A DNA stretch of 16,395 bases from JAZTYK01 sp045636925 (GTDB taxonomy: Bacteria; Bacillota; Clostridia; Oscillospirales; Butyricicoccaceae), in NCBI GenBank assembly GCA_045636925.1, contig JAZTYK010000033.1, positions 1 through 16,395 on the forward strand, in the 5' to 3' direction. The translations under genes and the position numbers were made by a program. A model generated the notes under the pieces. The model did not search any database, was not told where the DNA came from, and worked only from the letters and a program-made list of their open reading frames with translations. Numbering within the stretch: position 1 is the first letter of the stretch; the number at the start of each line of letters is the position of its first letter. This document shows positions 1 through 6,986 of this stretch, one piece after another.

Positions 1-60
1 AGAGATGTACGTGCAGCAATGTATTTAGTCGACTGATACTAATAGGCCGAGGGCTTGACC
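1..60 (+). rRNA. 23S ribosomal RNA, 3' end (partial)
   Basis: The first 60 bases carry the conserved 3' tail of bacterial large-subunit rRNA, including ACTAATAGGCCGAGGGCTTG at about 38-57. The rest of the gene lies upstream of the window. A complete 5S rRNA follows about 80 bases later, as expected at the end of an rRNA operon. The exact mature 3' end is approximate. No tRNA gene is visible in the 23S-5S spacer. Confidence 0.95.
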
Positions 61-143
61 TATATCAGATTATAGGCAACCTCAACGAAGTTCCTTTTCA
101 ATGTCTTATCTCTTTCAGTTTTCAATGTGCTGGTAAACAATTT

Positions 144-261
144 AGTAGGTGTTGATTACGGTGAGGGTCCACCCGTTCCCATCTCGAACACGGTAGTTAA
201 GCTCACAGGTGCCGACAATACTTGGCTGGCGACGGCCTGGGAAGATAGGTTGACGCCTACA
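144..261 (+). rRNA. 5S ribosomal RNA
   Basis: This is a complete 5S rRNA of about 117 nt. The ends pair as helix I (GTAGGTG at 145-151 with CGCCTAC at 254-260). The conserved core CCCATCTCGAACACGG lies at about 178-193 and a GGGAAGATAGG segment near the 3' side. It follows the 23S tail and is directly followed by an intrinsic terminator, so it is the last gene of the rRNA operon. The exact mature ends are uncertain by a few bases. Confidence 0.95.
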
Positions 262-262
262 C

Positions 263-292
263 AAAAAAGACTTGCTTCGGCAAGTCTTTTTT
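263..292 (+). terminator. Intrinsic terminator of the rRNA operon
   Basis: A perfect stem AGACTTGC (268-275) / GCAAGTCT (280-287) with a TTCG tetraloop is followed by a run of six T (287-292). It begins immediately after the 5S rRNA and separates it from the downstream protein operon. Confidence 0.95.
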
Positions 293-327
293 GTTATTTC
301 TTTCTGTAAACATTGGGGAGACATATC

Positions 328-356
328 TTTTCAATTGCCGGGAGTTATGATATAAT
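328..356 (+). promoter_or_regulatory. Sigma-A type promoter with extended -10, for the GNAT-xpaC-cyuA-GNAT operon
   Basis: A perfect TATAAT at 351-356 is preceded by TGA at 348-350, giving an extended -10. Seventeen bases upstream is TTTTCA (328-333), a 4/6 match to the -35 consensus. The predicted start near 363 gives a leader of about 57 bases before the ATG at 420. No other convincing promoter was seen before the genes up to 4088. Confidence 0.75.
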
Positions 357-419
357 ATTTTAGTACGAAGATTTATAAGAGATACAGGAAATCTGGCTTT
401 GCGAAAGGAAGCTTTGCAT

Positions 420-923
420 ATGAATGAGAAGAATCAGAATGAACAGATCAGCCGCGTGATCCGCCTGCTGTCCGGATGTGAGATGGAAGAAGCACTGGCG
501 TTGGTCTGGGAAGGTTTCTCTGATTTTCAGGCAGAGGGATGCAGCGAGGAAACCATTGACGAGTTTTGGTCTTCGATTGACCAGGAATATATGATTCAGC
601 AGTATGGCGACGGCACCATTCGTTTTTGGGGTGCGTTTGAAGATGATTTCATGGTGGGTGTTTGCGCCATCCGTGAAATGCGACAGGTAGAGCTGCTGTA
701 TGTAGATGCCCAGTATCATCGCCTTGGCATTGGTACCAGCTTGCTGAAAAAAGCTGTCATGGATACCAAAGAAATCGCGCTGGATATGGATCGTATCAGC
801 GTCAACGCATCTCCCTATTCGGTTCCCTTCTTTAAAGCAATGGGTTTTGAAGAAGTGGGTAAACTGCAAGAAATCGATGGACTGAAGTTCCAGCATATGA
901 CGGTGCAGGGACTGTGGGTCTGA
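420..923 (+). CDS. GNAT-family N-acetyltransferase
   Basis: This 167-residue protein has the GNAT fold that transfers an acetyl group from acetyl-CoA to an amine; the substrate cannot be read from the sequence. The acetyl-CoA pyrophosphate loop is visible as YHRLGIGTSL at residues 99-108, after the strand ELLYVD. The C-terminal PFFKAMGFEEVG is the usual alpha4-beta7 segment of the family. The ATG at 420 was chosen because AAGGAA lies nine bases upstream (405-410); a TTG at 399 in the same frame has no such site. It is the first gene of an operon, 38 bases ahead of the XpaC-like gene, with its own strong promoter after the rRNA terminator. No membrane or signal segment is seen, so it is probably cytoplasmic. 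Confidence 0.85.
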   Translation: MNEKNQNEQISRVIRLLSGCEMEEALALVWEGFSDFQAEGCSEETIDEFWSSIDQEYMIQQYGDGTIRFWGAFEDDFMVGVCAIREMRQVELLYVDAQYHRLGIGTSLLKKAVMDTKEIALDMDRISVNASPYSVPFFKAMGFEEVGKLQEIDGLKFQHMTVQGLWV

Positions 924-961
924 TACCTATCACATAAAATGTGGCACAGGAGGTGCACAGA

Positions 962-2254
962 TTGGATCAGCAGAAATTAGCAAAGATGGCAAAAATTAAA
1001 TGGGGCTGGATCGCCGTTACCTTTATCTTTGGTGCTTGGCCGATCGGTGTCGCCATGATCGTGCTGAAAATTTTGGGTGAGCAGGCGGAAGAAGAGATAA
1101 AAAAGGAACGCATCCTGAAAGAGCAAAAAGGCTTTTGGGATACTACCCTTATGGAAGATTTTCCGTTCCAGGATGTAAAGGCACGTCCGGTCAATGAAAA
1201 GAAGTCTGATGGCACCACCCAATGGCAAGGCAGCAGTTACCGCAGCACTGGTAAGAAAAGTGCCACTGTCCCCGGCACTGCAAATGCCCGAAAGCAGACA
1301 GAAGCCGGCACGATTTATTATGAAAGCCAGGCAAATCAAGTCCTGTTGAAGCTGTTGAACCCGAAAAAAGGCAAGGGGTTGCAGATCGCCGGTGGAGTTT
1401 TGCTTGCATTGGCCTGTTTTGGAGGGACCATGAATCTCCTTTCGAGCCTGACTTATGACAGGCTTCTGGAGGGATTGATGGGCATGGTTGCCATGGGCTT
1501 TACCCTTGGCTTGCCCGGTCTGGCTATGTTGGTAACCGGCACAAACAAGCGTAAGCGAAATGCTCGCTGCCGCAATCATCTGGCGATGATTGGCAGGCGC
1601 CGCACGGTATCGCTGGACGAAATTGATGCAGCATCTCCCGGTAATTTTAAAACGGTTTGCAAAGATCTGGAGTGGATGTTGGGGCAGGGATTCTTCCCCG
1701 GTGCTTATCTGGATATGGGGCGCAGAGTCTTTACCTATCCCGGCGAGCAAGCCCCGGTACAGGAAGAAAAGCCGAAAACACCCCGTGCTACCAGAGATTC
1801 CAAGGGGCGCAAGGTGTATCCGGAAGAACAGACGATCCGTCAGCTGGACGACCGGATACAGGATGCTTATGTATCGCAGCGAATCCAGCGGCTGGCACAG
1901 TTGACCCATCAGATTTTTGCTTATGTAGAGGAAAACCCCGAAAAAGAGCACAAGACACGGCAGTTTAAAAACCATTATCTTCCCAAGACCATCAATATTC
2001 TGGAAGCCTATGCTCGCATGGAGCGGCAGAATGTGTCCGGGTCCAATATTCGGGGAGCTATGGAAGACGTAGAACAAATTATGGATAAACTGGTTGCCGG
2101 ATTTGAAAAGCAACTGGATGCTTTGTTTGACAGCGAAGCGATGGATGTTTCTACAGATGTTAATGTGCTGGAGAGTATGATGAATATGGAAGGCCTGGGA
2201 GGCCTGGATCCCTTTGGCAGCGCAGCCAATCAGAAAAAGGAACAGACCAAATAA
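962..2254 (+). CDS. XpaC-like membrane protein (5-bromo-4-chloroindolyl phosphate hydrolysis family)
   Basis: This protein of about 430 residues resembles clostridial members of the XpaC family, whose biochemical role is unclear despite the historical name. A hydrophobic segment at about residues 13-37 and two more between about 137 and 195 suggest membrane anchoring. A winged-helix-like stretch (about 205-260, with SLDEIDAASPGNFKTVCKDL) follows. The C-terminal third holds the family hallmark helices, ending in DVSTDVNVLESMMNMEGL. The TTG at 962 was chosen because AGGAGG at 948-953 is spaced eight bases from it; the in-frame GTG at 941 lies before that site. In many Firmicutes xpaC neighbours a TelA-type toxic-anion resistance gene, but none is present here. 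Instead it sits between an acetyltransferase gene and the cysteine desulfidase gene. Confidence 0.75.
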   Translation: MDQQKLAKMAKIKWGWIAVTFIFGAWPIGVAMIVLKILGEQAEEEIKKERILKEQKGFWDTTLMEDFPFQDVKARPVNEKKSDGTTQWQGSSYRSTGKKSATVPGTANARKQTEAGTIYYESQANQVLLKLLNPKKGKGLQIAGGVLLALACFGGTMNLLSSLTYDRLLEGLMGMVAMGFTLGLPGLAMLVTGTNKRKRNARCRNHLAMIGRRRTVSLDEIDAASPGNFKTVCKDLEWMLGQGFFPGAYLDMGRRVFTYPGEQAPVQEEKPKTPRATRDSKGRKVYPEEQTIRQLDDRIQDAYVSQRIQRLAQLTHQIFAYVEENPEKEHKTRQFKNHYLPKTINILEAYARMERQNVSGSNIRGAMEDVEQIMDKLVAGFEKQLDALFDSEAMDVSTDVNVLESMMNMEGLGGLDPFGSAANQKKEQTK

Positions 2255-2277
2255 GAGAAGTTGAAAGGGTTGATCTT

Positions 2278-3552
2278 ATGGATTGTGCTTGTTGTAAGCA
2301 GTATGTACAGATTTTGAATGAAGAACTGGTTCCTGCCATGGGTTGCACCGAGCCCATTGCGGTTGCTTACGCTGCAGCAAAAGCCCGTGAAGTGCTGGGC
2401 TGCATGCCTGAAAAAACCTTGGTAGAGGTCAGCGGCAATATCATCAAAAATGTAAAAAGCGTCATCGTGCCTCATACCGGCGGTTTGTACGGCATTGAGG
2501 CTGCCACAGCAGCCGGCATTGTTGCCGGCAAGGCTGAGAAAGAGCTGGAGGTCATCTCTGAAGTATCTCCCGCCCAGGTGCAGGAGATTGGCGCATATCT
2601 GAAAACAGCAAGCATTCAGGTGGCACACGCCGCAACCGGCAAAGTGTTTGATATTATCATTACCATGGAAGGCGAAGGTCATCGCGCAAAGGTGCGCATT
2701 GTAGATCGTCACACCAATTTAGTCACCGTTATGAAGGATGACACCTATTTGGTCAATGAACCGGTGGATACGGCAGCGCCGGCAGCAAAAAAGACCGATC
2801 GCAGCATTTTGTCCCTGCGGGGCATCGTGGAGTTTGCCAACACCTGTGATCTGCGTGAGGTGCAGGATCTGCTGGATAAGCAAATATCCAGTAATATGGC
2901 TATCGCAGAAGAAGGGCTTAAGGGCAGATACGGCGCCAACATTGGCCGTGTCATGCTGATGGGTGGGCAGGACATCCGTACCAAGGTGCGTGCCTGGGCG
3001 GCGGCAGGATCCGATGCCCGCATGAATGGCTGTGAAATGCCGGTGTACATCAACAGCGGCAGCGGCAATCAGGGCATTACGGTTTCCGTTCCCGTGGTGG
3101 TATTTGGACGCGAGAGCGGTCACAGCCAAGAGGATATCTATCGTGCACTGCTGGTGTCTAATCTGGTGGCTATCCATATCAAGACCGGTATTGGTACATT
3201 GTCTGCTTATTGCGGTGCGGTCAGCGCCGGCGTTGCAGCAGGTTGTGCCATCGCATATCTGGATAGTGGTACTTATGAAGCGGTAGCACAGACCTTGATC
3301 AACGCCATTGCCATTGACAGCGGCTTGATTTGCGACGGTGCAAAGGCTTCTTGCGCAGCCAAGATCGCATCCAGTGTGGACTCCGGCCTGCTGGGTTATG
3401 AGATGTACAAGCAGGGCAATAACTTCCGCGGCGGCGATGGCATTCTGCAGGATGATGTGGAGGCAACCATTCGCAATGTGGGCAGTCTGGCTCGAAACGG
3501 CATGGTAGGCACCGATCAAGAGATCATCCGTATCATGGTGGAAGGTCAGTAA
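2278..3552 (+). CDS. cyuA: L-cysteine desulfidase, CyuA/UPF0597 family
   Basis: The 424-residue product belongs to the family of archaeal L-cysteine desulfidase and E. coli YhaM/CyuA, related to the alpha domain of iron-sulfur L-serine dehydratase. These enzymes break L-cysteine into sulfide, ammonia and pyruvate using an oxygen-sensitive [4Fe-4S] cluster. The N-terminal signature PAMGCTEPIA supplies Cys23. AYCGAVSAG supplies Cys312, and ICDGAKASCAAKIAS supplies Cys352 and Cys359, so the expected cluster ligands are present. Length is normal for the family. The ATG at 2278 has AAAGGG eight bases upstream. The stop codon overlaps the start of the following acetyltransferase gene (TAATG), so the two are translationally coupled. 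No CyuR-type regulator or cysteine permease is seen nearby. Probable role: anaerobic cysteine use or detoxification. Confidence 0.9.
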   Translation: MDCACCKQYVQILNEELVPAMGCTEPIAVAYAAAKAREVLGCMPEKTLVEVSGNIIKNVKSVIVPHTGGLYGIEAATAAGIVAGKAEKELEVISEVSPAQVQEIGAYLKTASIQVAHAATGKVFDIIITMEGEGHRAKVRIVDRHTNLVTVMKDDTYLVNEPVDTAAPAAKKTDRSILSLRGIVEFANTCDLREVQDLLDKQISSNMAIAEEGLKGRYGANIGRVMLMGGQDIRTKVRAWAAAGSDARMNGCEMPVYINSGSGNQGITVSVPVVVFGRESGHSQEDIYRALLVSNLVAIHIKTGIGTLSAYCGAVSAGVAAGCAIAYLDSGTYEAVAQTLINAIAIDSGLICDGAKASCAAKIASSVDSGLLGYEMYKQGNNFRGGDGILQDDVEATIRNVGSLARNGMVGTDQEIIRIMVEGQ

Positions 3553-4088
3553 TGAATCAGAAAGAAATGCAGATTCGTAAAGCAACGGCAGAGGATATCC
3601 CTGCCATTGCTGAGATTTATGAAGAAATTCATGATGAAGAAGAAGCCGGCCGGGTAACCAGTGGCTGGATCCGGGGTGTATATCCCACCAAAGCCACGGC
3701 AGAGGCAGCGGTGGCCGCTGGCGAATGCTTCGTGCTGGAGCTGGCGGGCAAAGTAGTGGCCTGCGGACGGATCAATCAAGTGCAGCAGCCGGAGTATTAC
3801 AAGGTAAACTGGCTGCATGCGGCCACCGATGAACAGGTCATGGTGCTGCATACGCTGGTGGTATCACCTGGCGCAGCGGGACGCGGCTGCGGCAAGGGAT
3901 TTGCGGCTTTTTATGAGGATTATGCACGGCAGCATGGCTGCACCTGCCTGCGAATCGATACCAATGAGAGAAATGTCAAGGCCAGAAGATTGTATCAAGG
4001 TTTGGGATACCGTGAGGCGGGCACTGTGCCTTGCGTCTTTAATGGGATTCCGGGTGTCAATCTGGTGTGCTTGGAAAAAGCTTTATAA
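3552..4088 (+). CDS. GNAT-family N-acetyltransferase (second in operon)
   Basis: A 178-residue GNAT protein. The acetyl-CoA binding motif is clear: the strand VMVLHTLVVSP is followed by GRGCGKG at residues 110-116. RIDTNERNVKARRLYQGLGY (about 134-153) is the classic C-terminal half of the fold. The amine substrate is unknown. Its ATG shares one base with the cyuA stop codon, and GGAAGG lies just upstream inside the end of cyuA, so it is translated coupled to the desulfidase. This suggests, but does not prove, that it acts on a product or hazard of cysteine metabolism. It is not closely similar to the first GNAT of the operon by eye, so a recent duplication is unlikely. A strong terminator begins at its stop codon. 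Confidence 0.9.
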   Translation: MNQKEMQIRKATAEDIPAIAEIYEEIHDEEEAGRVTSGWIRGVYPTKATAEAAVAAGECFVLELAGKVVACGRINQVQQPEYYKVNWLHAATDEQVMVLHTLVVSPGAAGRGCGKGFAAFYEDYARQHGCTCLRIDTNERNVKARRLYQGLGYREAGTVPCVFNGIPGVNLVCLEKAL

Positions 4089-4124
4089 AAAGATCCCCTC
4101 GGTTTTACCCGAGGGGATCTTTTT
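4088..4124. terminator. Bidirectional intrinsic terminator
   Basis: A perfect 12-bp stem, AGATCCCCTCGG (4091-4102) with CCGAGGGGATCT (4109-4120), has a 6-base loop. It is flanked by AAAA on the left and TTTTT on the right, so it can work in both directions. It ends the GNAT-xpaC-cyuA-GNAT operon and would also stop minus-strand transcripts from the MtnA-like gene. Confidence 0.93.
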
Positions 4125-4184
4125 ATGTGAGCAAGTTTTGAGAACGGGGATCATATGGTTTGTTTGAGAAAGAAGTTGCAACCC

Positions 4185-4316
4185 TCATTCCGAATAAAAT
4201 TGTGGAATAAAAATTCCTTCGTCTTTTAAGCCGTTGATCACACGATAATAACTTGCAGATGAGCAACGAAATAAATAGCGCAGGTGCATTTCCCCCGGAA
4301 GCACAATCGCATTCAT
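4185..4316 (-). CDS. Possible small protein of 43 residues, or distal part of a frameshifted gene
   Basis: I do not recognise this frame. From the ATG at 4316 it encodes 43 residues including CSSASYYRVINGLKDEGIF, which by eye resembles the recognition helix and wing of a winged-helix DNA-binding protein. The frame stays open upstream of the ATG to about 4390. Its ATG overlaps the TGA of the 22-residue frame at 4313-4381 (ATGA), which allows translational coupling. It could be a coupled small gene, the second half of one protein of about 65 residues broken by a frameshift, or chance. It lies in the 345-base stretch between the terminator at 4124 and the MtnA-like gene; nothing else is seen there. 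Confidence 0.3.
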   Translation of the reverse strand: MNAIVLPGEMHLRYLFRCSSASYYRVINGLKDEGIFIPQFYSE

Positions 4317-4381
4317 GCTTGGAATGTGTTCTGTTGCGGCCCGGTAAAGTCTATTGCAAGTGCGGCAATTTGTTTGTTCAT
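4313..4381 (-). CDS. Possible 22-residue leader ORF or 5' part of a frameshifted small gene
   Basis: This very short frame (MNKQIAALAIDFTG...) is supported mainly by its start: an ATG at 4381 with GGAG seven bases upstream, a site typical of real genes in this window. It begins 52 bases after the stop of the MtnA-like gene, so it would be on the same transcript. Its stop overlaps the ATG of the 43-residue frame that follows. No function can be assigned. Confidence 0.3.
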   Translation of the reverse strand: MNKQIAALAIDFTGPQQNTFQA

Positions 4382-4433
4382 GTCATCACTCCGGTTGCAT
4401 GCAGGATTGCGGGCCGATTTGGCGGTTTTACGC

Positions 4434-5495
4434 TTACGCGCCGGGGAAATCATCGTCAGTATCGGTAAAATAATCGCTTAGACAGTGGGGGGAGAAAACG
4501 CCGCGGTCGGTGACCACACCGGTGACAAGGTGCCCCGGTGTGCGGTCAAAAGCAGGGTACAGCCCCTGCACGCCCGGCAGGGTGGTGGGAATACCGCGGA
4601 ACTCCAGCAAGGCATTGCCGTCCCGCTGTTCGATGGGAACATCTTTTCCAGACTTGTGCTTGCGGTCGGGCGCACCGGTGACAAAATAAGGCACACCGGC
4701 TTCCTTGGCACAAAGGGCGATTTGATAGGTGCCTACTTTGTTGATCACCGTTCCATCCATGCAAATTGCATCGGCGGCAGAAGTGAACAAATCGATTTTA
4801 CCCTCACACAGCAAAAGACCGGGCATATTGTCACTGATGACCCACACCGGGCAACCCTGCTGCTGCGCTACCGAGGCGGTGAGGCGCGCACCCTGCAGGA
4901 AGGGGCGGGTCTCGGGACAAATCATCTGTAGGTCAATGCCTCGGCTTTGGGCTTCGCGGATAAAAAGACCCACCACCGTTTCAGCAAAGCATTGCGTCAG
5001 AAGGGTGCACTTTTGGGGCATTTGATCCACCAAGAAAGCGGCGCACTTGGCAATGTTGCGGTAGCGACGCTCCATCAGTTCCAGTGCAAAGGCTTCCATA
5101 GCGGGCACCAGAGGTTTTCCGGCAGCCAGCGCGGCTTCAGCGGTTTGTAATGCCACGCTGGTAATAGCCTCCATTCGAACGGCCGTGGTGGGGCGGGCGT
5201 GAGACAGCGTGTAGGCTGCGCGGCGCAAATAGGACATGGGGTCGGCGCTATTGCGACACTCCCACGCGGCAAGGGTCATGCCGTGGGCAGCGGCATAATA
5301 AGGACCGGCACTTTGCGTCACCATATCAGCAATGGCCTGGGCAACTTCGGTATGGCTGGTACAGACCGCATAGCGAATTTCAGTAGGATAGACCCTGCGA
5401 TCCAGAATGCGAACTTTGCCAGAATCAAACCAGGCAACATGTTCAAATTGTAAAAGCTGCGCCAAGCCATGGTCAGCACGGTAAGCAGGCATCAT
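4434..5495 (-). CDS. MtnA-like S-methyl-5-thioribose-1-phosphate isomerase (eIF-2B alpha/beta/delta family)
   Basis: The 353-residue protein has the length and layout of MtnA, which converts methylthioribose 1-phosphate to methylthioribulose 1-phosphate in methionine salvage. Visible features are ARPTTAVRM (about 100-108), TQCFAE with the expected catalytic Cys169, PETRP at 194-198 followed by LQGARLTA, and AADAI with the expected catalytic Asp242 followed by DGTVINKVGTY. Near the C-terminus VPIEQRD and YPAFDRTPGHLVTGVVTDRGVF are family hallmarks. Paralogues act on related 1-phosphates such as 5-deoxyribose 1-phosphate or ribose 1,5-bisphosphate, so the exact substrate is inferred. The ATG at 5495 has AAAGG seven bases upstream; a second ATG at 5492 is possible. 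No other salvage gene is adjacent. A promoter lies directly upstream and the gene is divergent from the LCP gene. Confidence 0.82.
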   Translation of the reverse strand: MMPAYRADHGLAQLLQFEHVAWFDSGKVRILDRRVYPTEIRYAVCTSHTEVAQAIADMVTQSAGPYYAAAHGMTLAAWECRNSADPMSYLRRAAYTLSHARPTTAVRMEAITSVALQTAEAALAAGKPLVPAMEAFALELMERRYRNIAKCAAFLVDQMPQKCTLLTQCFAETVVGLFIREAQSRGIDLQMICPETRPFLQGARLTASVAQQQGCPVWVISDNMPGLLLCEGKIDLFTSAADAICMDGTVINKVGTYQIALCAKEAGVPYFVTGAPDRKHKSGKDVPIEQRDGNALLEFRGIPTTLPGVQGLYPAFDRTPGHLVTGVVTDRGVFSPHCLSDYFTDTDDDFPGA

Positions 5496-5527
5496 AGCAC
5501 CGCCTTTCGGGAGATTTTCTTATCATT

Positions 5528-5556
5528 ATCATACCCGCAACGGAAAGATAGGGCAA
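5528..5556 (-). promoter_or_regulatory. Promoter of the MtnA-like gene
   Basis: On the minus strand TTGCCC (5551-5556) and TATGAT (5528-5533) are spaced exactly 17 bases apart. The predicted start lies about 25 bases ahead of the ATG at 5495. The element falls in the 268-base gap between two divergent genes. Confidence 0.65.
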
Positions 5557-5667
5557 TAGAAAAATAATAAAATACAAAGAATTCAAAGAAAAAGGCGGAA
5601 CTTTTGAAAAACAGAAGCGTCTAAAATGGTAAAAGGGTGTAAAATCACAGTTTGGATGGCGGTATGG

Positions 5668-5696
5668 TTGACTTTATGAGTGGTTTGATGTAAACT
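5668..5696 (+). promoter_or_regulatory. Promoter of the LCP-family gene
   Basis: TTGACT (5668-5673, 5/6 to consensus) and TAAACT (5691-5696, 4/6) are separated by 17 bases. Predicted transcription starts near 5703, about 60 bases before the ATG at 5764. The stretch between this and the divergent promoter (about 5557-5667) is A/T-rich with no recognisable operator. Confidence 0.6.
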
Positions 5697-5763
5697 ACAT
5701 AAGATAAGTTGTATATCGCAGACAGATAAAAACAGACAGAAAAATAAAATTGTGAGGCGAAGT

Positions 5764-6921
5764 ATGGGTAATAATCAAAAAGGAAAGTACAGCGCAGATA
5801 ACCCCGAAACCCCCAAGAAAAAAATGAAACGGAAGCAAAAAGCGCTGATTGCGCTGTGCACCGTCCTCGTGGTTTTGGTTTTGGGTGTTTGGTTTGTATA
5901 TGAAAACACGCTGGGTGCCATTGATCGCATTGACGAAGATAAAATCGAATTTGTTGATCCGGACGATCAGGACAAGTTTGATGATGATGATACGGATGGT
6001 GATGGCACGACCGATGGCAGCGGCACGACTGACGGTAGTGGCAGTGGCTCTACCGATGGCAGCGGCACGACTGACGGCAGCGGCAGTGGATCTACGGATG
6101 GCTCCGGCAGCAGCCAACCTACTCAGACTGTTATCAATTGGCCTACGATTCCTAAGATCAACAGCGAGGGTGTTATTAAGATCCTGCTGATTGGCGCAGA
6201 CGTTTGGAAAGACGGAAGCCGCGGTCGATCTGACGTAATCATGCTGGCTACGTTGGATGAAAAGACTGGCGCGTTGTCGCTGACCTCCTTCCAGCGCGAC
6301 ACCTATGTGCAGATTCCCGGTTATAAAGACAACCGTATCAACGCATCTTATGCCTTTGGCGGCACCAAGCTGCTGAAGCAGGTGCTGGAGTTGAACTTTG
6401 GTATCACGGTAGATGGCGTTGTAGTAATCAACTTTACCAAGTTTGAAAAATTGATCGATGCTCTGGGCGGTGTTGAAATCAGCCTGACAGCCAAAGAAGT
6501 TACCTACTTGAACAACATGGGTGCTTCTATGGTAGAGGGTAAGAATACCCTGAACGGCAGATGGGCACTGGAATATTCCCGTATTCGCCAGATTGACTCT
6601 GACTTTGCTCGCACCAACCGTCAGCGTACTGTGATGAACGCCATTTTCCAGGCCTATAAGGATATTTCCATCAGCGAGATTCCCGGCATGCTGAGTGTTG
6701 TGCTGCCTATGGTATCCACCGATATGAGCGACAGCAAGATTATCAGCTATGCCACCAAGGTGTTGACCGCCGGCACCAGCACCATCAACGGATTCTCTGT
6801 TCCCTTCAAGGGCGCATACAAGTCTCAGACGATTGAGAAAAAGGCAGTGTTGGTACCCGATCTGGAGAAGTGCCACGAAGCACTGAAGAACTTTATCCAC
6901 GGCCAGCCCTACAATCCCTGA
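5764..6921 (+). CDS. LytR-CpsA-Psr (LCP) family cell-wall glycopolymer ligase
   Basis: LCP proteins sit in the membrane and move undecaprenyl-linked glycopolymers such as teichoic acid or capsule onto peptidoglycan. This 385-residue protein has a lysine-rich cytoplasmic N-terminus, one membrane segment at about residues 27-46, an acidic and Gly/Ser/Thr-rich extracellular linker at about 60-118, and the LCP domain from about 138. Conserved positions are visible: GRSDVIMLATL, FQRDTYVQIPG, INASYAFGG, LGGVEI, and RIRQIDSDFARTNRQR with its string of arginines for the lipid pyrophosphate. The ATG at 5764 was chosen over a GTG at 5752 because GAGG (5754-5757) is correctly spaced for the ATG only. 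It stands alone between its promoter and a terminator shared with the convergent dipeptidase. The glycopolymer is unknown. Confidence 0.93.
   Translation: MGNNQKGKYSADNPETPKKKMKRKQKALIALCTVLVVLVLGVWFVYENTLGAIDRIDEDKIEFVDPDDQDKFDDDDTDGDGTTDGSGTTDGSGSGSTDGSGTTDGSGSGSTDGSGSSQPTQTVINWPTIPKINSEGVIKILLIGADVWKDGSRGRSDVIMLATLDEKTGALSLTSFQRDTYVQIPGYKDNRINASYAFGGTKLLKQVLELNFGITVDGVVVINFTKFEKLIDALGGVEISLTAKEVTYLNNMGASMVEGKNTLNGRWALEYSRIRQIDSDFARTNRQRTVMNAIFQAYKDISISEIPGMLSVVLPMVSTDMSDSKIISYATKVLTAGTSTINGFSVPFKGAYKSQTIEKKAVLVPDLEKCHEALKNFIHGQPYNP
6010..6114 (+). repeat. 42-bp in-frame tandem repeat in the LCP linker (about 2.4 copies)
   Basis: Two 42-bp copies at 6010-6051 and 6052-6093 differ at three positions. 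A truncated third copy starts at 6094. Each encodes the 14-residue unit TDGSGTTDGSGSGS. A diverged partial copy (TDGDGT) lies just before, from 5992. The repeat length is a multiple of three, so copy-number change would lengthen or shorten the extracellular linker without breaking the frame. Confidence 0.9.
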
Positions 6922-6941
6922 TTTCACAATACTGACATAAG

Positions 6942-6973
6942 AAAAGACCGAAGGCGAAAGCCTTCGGTCTTTT
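6942..6973. terminator. Bidirectional terminator between LCP gene and dipeptidase
   Basis: AAAAGACCGAAGGC (6942-6955) pairs with GCCTTCGGTCTTTT (6960-6973) around a GAAA tetraloop. The stem ends in A on one side and T on the other, so it can end both convergent genes: LCP on plus (stop 6921) and dipeptidase on minus (stop 6987). Confidence 0.93.
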
Positions 6974-6986
6974 ATGTTTGTTTGGA

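Noticed and set aside
127..309. Short frames over the 5S rRNA and its terminator
   Set aside because: They lie on a structural RNA and are not coding.
977..2113. A 378-codon minus-strand frame opposite the XpaC-like gene
   Set aside because: The plus-strand product has family signatures and a fitting ribosome site; the antisense translation has none.
4253..4481. Two plus-strand frames of 65-71 codons in the gap before the MtnA-like gene
   Set aside because: No good ribosome site, no promoter, and they run into the end of the MtnA-like gene on the other strand. The CxC and cysteine pattern in one is not a convincing zinc motif.
6010..6114. Possible CRISPR-like or mobile repeat
   Set aside because: The repeats are contiguous without spacers, coding and in frame, so they are a protein linker repeat.
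5695..6927. A 410-codon open frame on the minus strand opposite the LCP gene
   Set aside because: The plus frame has clear LCP motifs, a promoter, a ribosome site and a terminator. The minus frame is a composition artefact, partly from the repeat.
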